From NCBI GenBank assembly GCA_025360685.1, contig JANYBR010000238.1:1-8480 (forward strand): a stretch of DNA of 8,480 nt. Direction: 5' to 3'. Both the position numbers and the translations under genes were made by a program. The notes beneath the pieces are model-generated. The model did no database searches. It had not been told where the DNA came from and worked only from the letters and a program-made list of their open reading frames with translations. Shown here piece after piece: positions 5,313 to 8,480 of this stretch. This stretch comes from Pseudomonadota bacterium. Lineage in GTDB: Bacteria; Pseudomonadota; Alphaproteobacteria; Micropepsales; Micropepsaceae. Numbering within the stretch: position 1 is the stretch's first letter; each line of letters begins with the position of its first letter.

Positions 5313-6476
5313 CTACTCCAGTGCAAAAAACCTAGCGGCATTGGTGTGCAGAACCTTCTTGAGCTTTTCCTCTCCAAGGAACGAGAGTTTCCGCTCGACG
5401 TACTCGCGAGGATGAAGCGCCCAGCCCTCCTTCAGGCTCGGAAACTGTGACGTAGGATGCGGATAGTCGGTTTCCCACATAATGTTATCCGGGAAAAGAT
5501 CGATGGCATGCTCAATGCCGGCGCGCTCTGTCTCGAACCAGAAGCTTGCGTGAATCTGACGGCGAAAATATTCGCTCGGCAAAAGGTAATCGGGATGCTC
5601 CTTGCGAACGCTGCCGTTGGTGAATTGCCAGTCGCACGTCTCCAGAAACGAGGGCAACCAACCGGCGCCACTTTCGACCGTGAAAAGTTTCAACTTCGGG
5701 AAACGATGGCAGATGCCACCGAAAAGAATCTCAGCAAGACAGGCAATGTTGCCCATAAACAGCAATGTTGAAGCAGCGGCGATGTTGGCCCGAACGCCCA
5801 TTGAGGAGGGATCGTCTGTAAAACTTCCCCCGAGAGCGCCACCGCCGATGTGAAAGCTCACGGGTAGACCGGTTTCCTCGATCGCGGCCCAGACCGGATT
5901 CCAGTGAGGGTGAGCAAGGCGCGGCTGCCCGAAGTCCTGCGGCGCGGTACACGCAAGTATGGTCTTGTGGCCGAGGCTCGCAGCCCGATAGATCTCTTTG
6001 ACGCACGCATTGACATCCCAGAACGGAACCGCAGCTCCGCCCAGAAGCCGATTGCGGTCGGCGGCACACCATTCCGCAAGAAAATCATTGTAGGCGCGAA
6101 CGCATTCCAGCATCAGATCCGGCTCCTTCAATTTCAGGAAGCCACCAGAGCCGAACCCACCGACGTTTGGATAAAGAACCTCGGCGTAGATTCCCTCACT
6201 ATCCATGAGTTCCAGGCGCTTGCGCGAATCAAAAGTGCTTGCGGGGATGTCGTCGTAACCTTTGGGATGATCGGGGAACGAGCCATTAAACCCCGCCATT
6301 GAAACCCAGCCTGGTGCGTGGATCATCTGTTCGCCAACGAACCAGCAGTCTTGGCCATTGTGCCGGCGAATGTGCGGAACGCGGTCGCCCCATTTTTTTG
6401 ACACGCGAGCCGTCCAGACGTCAGGCGGCTCGGTAAGGTGGGTGTCAGTGTCGATGGGTTTGAGGCCGTCGAACAT
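5313..6476 (-). CDS. Amidohydrolase 2 family metal-dependent hydrolase or decarboxylase
   Basis: This encodes a 387-residue TIM-barrel protein of Pfam Amidohydro_2 (PF04909). The family includes ACMSD-type and gamma-resorcylate-type decarboxylases as well as hydrolases, so the reaction cannot be fixed from sequence. Visible family marks are IDTDTHLTEPPDVW (Asp11, His13, Glu16) on the first strand, SFHIGGG with metal-ligand His209, FTVESGAGWLP around Glu268, WETDYPHPTS with the catalytic-type Asp337, and a C-terminal NAARFF. The length is normal and all key residues are present, so it should be active, binding one metal in the cytoplasm (no signal peptide). GAGGAG five bases before the ATG gives a strong ribosome binding site. 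It is the second gene of an operon, 32 bases after the deacylase-like gene, and probably acts on a related substrate or its product. Confidence 0.9.
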   Translation of the reverse strand: MFDGLKPIDTDTHLTEPPDVWTARVSKKWGDRVPHIRRHNGQDCWFVGEQMIHAPGWVSMAGFNGSFPDHPKGYDDIPASTFDSRKRLELMDSEGIYAEVLYPNVGGFGSGGFLKLKEPDLMLECVRAYNDFLAEWCAADRNRLLGGAAVPFWDVNACVKEIYRAASLGHKTILACTAPQDFGQPRLAHPHWNPVWAAIEETGLPVSFHIGGGALGGSFTDDPSSMGVRANIAAASTLLFMGNIACLAEILFGGICHRFPKLKLFTVESGAGWLPSFLETCDWQFTNGSVRKEHPDYLLPSEYFRRQIHASFWFETERAGIEHAIDLFPDNIMWETDYPHPTSQFPSLKEGWALHPREYVERKLSFLGEEKLKKVLHTNAARFFALE

Positions 6477-6508
6477 GCGATCTCCTCTTTGCCGTTCGTT
6501 GATCGGGG

Positions 6509-8239
6509 TTACTGACCGGGTGTTGCTTGCTGACCTCGGACCAGGCGGCCAGGCAGTGCACCTGTTGGTGTACCATTTCGCGAAATGACAGCTCCGCTCA
6601 CAATCGTCGCATCGTAGCCCGACGCGGCCTGGTCAAGTCGACGCCCCCCGGCAGGAAGATCGTACCGGACGGTCGGGCGCGGCAGTGCTACCGCGCTATA
6701 GTCGATCACATTTATGTCGGCCTTGCCGCCTACCGACAAAATACCGCGATCGTTGAGGCCGACTGCAGATGCCGGATCAGCGGCAAGGGCTTTGATCGCC
6801 CGCTCGACAGACAGACGCTTGCCTTTTCTATCCCTGGTCCAGTGAGACAGAACGTAAGTCGGATAGCTTGAATCACAGATCATTCCGTAGTGCGCGCCGC
6901 CATCTCCGAGACCAAGCACGCAATTTGGATCGGTCATCATCGAAAAAACCGGATCAAGCGTGCCGTTCGCGTAGTTGGCCAGTGTCACATACAGCATCGA
7001 TCGGCCACCATTCTCCAAGAGTAAGTCGTACGCGAGTTCGGCCGGCTCGATACCACGTGCTTTAGCTTGAGCTGCGACAGAGAGCTCTTCGGGCGGCTCG
7101 TAGTCCGGTGGATCTCCGAAGGGGTACATGCGCTCAAAAGCACGACCGAACCTGGAAAGCGGTACCAATGGATCGATTGGTTGTTCCGTCAGAAGGCGGG
7201 CGCGAATGTCCGCTTTGCGCAACTCGGCAATCCTTTGATCAAACGAAAGTTTGGCTAAGGACTGATACGTGGGACAAAGACAGAATGGATTTACCGAGAG
7301 GTCAAATCCCAACACCATGCCGACCGGTCGTGGATAGACCTGTGCACGTATCGCGGGTCCGCCGACGTTCGCTTCCGCCAGATGTCGCATCACATTGCGC
7401 CAGGCATCGGGTTTGGCGGGATCCTGGGCCATGGAGAAGCTGGCTGGGCGGCCGGATAGTTTGGTGAGTCGCGACAGCAGATCGATCTCGTCCTCAAACG
7501 AACGGCCGGGCACTCCAAACACCGCCTGCAAGACGCCACGTCCACAATCCCTTAGCGCGAGCGCCATCGCTTCCAGCTCAGTCTCCGCAGCCTCATATGT
7601 TGGAATCGCATCGCCTCGGCCAGTTTTGTGAATGATGAGGCGCGACGTCGCGAATCCCAGAGCGCCGGCGCAGATCGCGTCACGCACCACCACCTGCATC
7701 TTCGTGAGATCGTCTACGGTCGCAGGCTCACGATCCGCGCCACGCTGGCCCATAACGTAGACCCGAACCGCGGACTGTGGAATTTGAGACGCGAAGTCAA
7801 TGTCGTGATGTCGTTTCTCGACCGCATCCAAATACTGCGGGTACGACTCCCACTCCCAGGTCAGTCCGGCGGACATAACAACTTCCGGAATATCCTCGAC
7901 ACCTTGCATTACGCTGACCAGCATTTCGCGATGTTCGGGACGGCACGGCGCGAAGCCGACTCCGCAATTACCCCCAACTACTGTCGTCACTCCATGCGAC
8001 GACGACGGCGACAAACGCTGCGACCATATCGCTTGGCCATCATAGTGCGTATGAATGTCGACGAAGCCCGGCGTGACAAGTCTGCCCTTCGCGTCAATCT
8101 CCTCTGTACCGGAATCCAGAACCTTGCCGATGGCGGCGATACGCTTGCCGGCAATGGCGACATCGGCTTCGAAGGAGGCACCGCCCGTGCCGTCCACCAC
8201 CGTGCCATTGCGAATGACGAGATCGAACAACCGAGCCAT
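6509..8239 (-). CDS. Amidohydrolase 3 / N-acyl-D-amino-acid deacylase-like protein
   Basis: This encodes a 576-residue cytoplasmic protein of the amidohydrolase superfamily. The start at 8239 is chosen because GGGGAGAG lies just before it and family homology (FDLVIRNGTVVDGTGG) begins at once; ATG 8266 would add nine unlikely residues. Order of features: an N-terminal beta-sandwich strand region; TPGFVDIHTHYDGQ with metal-binding His63 and His65; GGNCGVGFAPC, where Cys92 is the position that ligates zinc in D-aminoacylase; YVMGQRG; GFATSRLIIHKT; a catalytic-type GDGGAH near residue 445; and a C-terminal GKADINVID returning to the sandwich. It is longer than classic D-aminoacylases (about 480-500), matching a long subgroup usually annotated only as amidohydrolase or N-acyl-D-amino-acid deacylase. 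Substrate unknown: an amide, cyclic amide or N-acyl compound. It is first in the operon with 5313-6476. Confidence 0.88.
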   Translation of the reverse strand: MARLFDLVIRNGTVVDGTGGASFEADVAIAGKRIAAIGKVLDSGTEEIDAKGRLVTPGFVDIHTHYDGQAIWSQRLSPSSSHGVTTVVGGNCGVGFAPCRPEHREMLVSVMQGVEDIPEVVMSAGLTWEWESYPQYLDAVEKRHHDIDFASQIPQSAVRVYVMGQRGADREPATVDDLTKMQVVVRDAICAGALGFATSRLIIHKTGRGDAIPTYEAAETELEAMALALRDCGRGVLQAVFGVPGRSFEDEIDLLSRLTKLSGRPASFSMAQDPAKPDAWRNVMRHLAEANVGGPAIRAQVYPRPVGMVLGFDLSVNPFCLCPTYQSLAKLSFDQRIAELRKADIRARLLTEQPIDPLVPLSRFGRAFERMYPFGDPPDYEPPEELSVAAQAKARGIEPAELAYDLLLENGGRSMLYVTLANYANGTLDPVFSMMTDPNCVLGLGDGGAHYGMICDSSYPTYVLSHWTRDRKGKRLSVERAIKALAADPASAVGLNDRGILSVGGKADINVIDYSAVALPRPTVRYDLPAGGRRLDQAASGYDATIVSGAVISRNGTPTGALPGRLVRGQQATPGQ

Positions 8240-8480
8240 CACCCTCTCCCCGATACTTTGGCGCATTGTGAACTCATCATGCCAACGCGCAAGCGGTTTC
8301 GGCTTCGTCTCGGCCCAGTCTCGGCGAGCTGGTCGGGCGATGATGAGAGCGGAGCTGATACGTTAAGTGGTTAAAGTCGCAGACAGGGCGGAGGGCGACG
8401 ATTGTTCAAGCAGAAACGGGATGCGTGCCGAAACTGCTATCGGCCGCAATTTGTGGTACCGAATACTGCGTCGAAATCGG
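8240..8480. other. Upstream region of the hydrolase operon, no fixed gene
   Basis: This holds the leader and promoter area of the minus operon. A five-base inverted repeat TTGGC...GCCAA lies just before the start but is too short to call an operator. At the right edge two minus frames (stops at 8363 and 8406) and a plus frame from ATG 8420 are open to the window end, all too short to judge. No promoter boxes are convincing. Confidence 0.4.

Noticed and set aside
8245..8285. Sigma-54 promoter or operator before the hydrolase operon (TTGGCATGATGAG...)
   Set aside because: The GG and GC pairs are not at the -24/-12 spacing, and the inverted repeat TTGGC/GCCAA is only five bases.
7628..8374. A 248-codon plus-strand ORF opposite the deacylase-like gene
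   Set aside because: It lies on the antisense strand of a gene with clear family motifs and reads as Arg/His-rich low-quality protein, so it is a shadow frame.
1..8480. CRISPR array, tRNA or rRNA genes
   Set aside because: No regularly spaced direct repeats and no tRNA or rRNA-like stretch was seen on either strand.

Overview
The window looks like an accessory stretch of a high-GC alphaproteobacterial chromosome, most likely from the Bradyrhizobium/Rhizobiales group. The pointers are a DUF768-like small protein at the left edge, several short exported proteins of a type common in that group, and codon use rich in G/C third positions. These come from recognition by eye, not from a search.

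Left part (1-1750): the start of a DUF768-like gene runs off the left edge on the minus strand. An ORF of uncertain status may overlap it by four bases. Then come about 650 bases with no gene I can support, a short exported protein (1057-1302) and an unrecognised ORF (1443-1736).

Middle (1751-5312): a row of small genes, most with Sec-type signal peptides and paired cysteines: 1751-2248, 2605-2982 and 3063-3446 on the minus strand, and the TPR protein 3659-4063 on the plus strand. A 51-residue membrane or exported protein lies at 4756-4911. Three of these genes (2605-4063) are bracketed by two direct copies of a roughly 190-bp element (2422-2609 and 4370-4561). The copies are about 80% identical by hand alignment. 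Each has terminal inverted repeats plus a third, internal copy of the terminal motif. I read it as a non-autonomous, MITE-like element with ends recalling the IS21 family. Copy 1 abuts the 3' end of gene 2605-2982 and supplies its stop codon. Further right are a long imperfect RNA hairpin (4947-5003) and a probable 5' remnant of an IS6-family insertion sequence (about 5026-5191).

Right part (5313-8239): a two-gene minus-strand operon of cytoplasmic metal-dependent hydrolases. The first gene is an amidohydrolase-3 / N-acyl-D-amino-acid-deacylase-like protein. It is followed after 32 bases by an Amidohydro_2 (PF04909) TIM-barrel protein. Their close coupling suggests consecutive steps in breaking down or detoxifying one compound, whose identity the window does not reveal. 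The last 241 bases hold the operon's upstream region and no gene I can fix.
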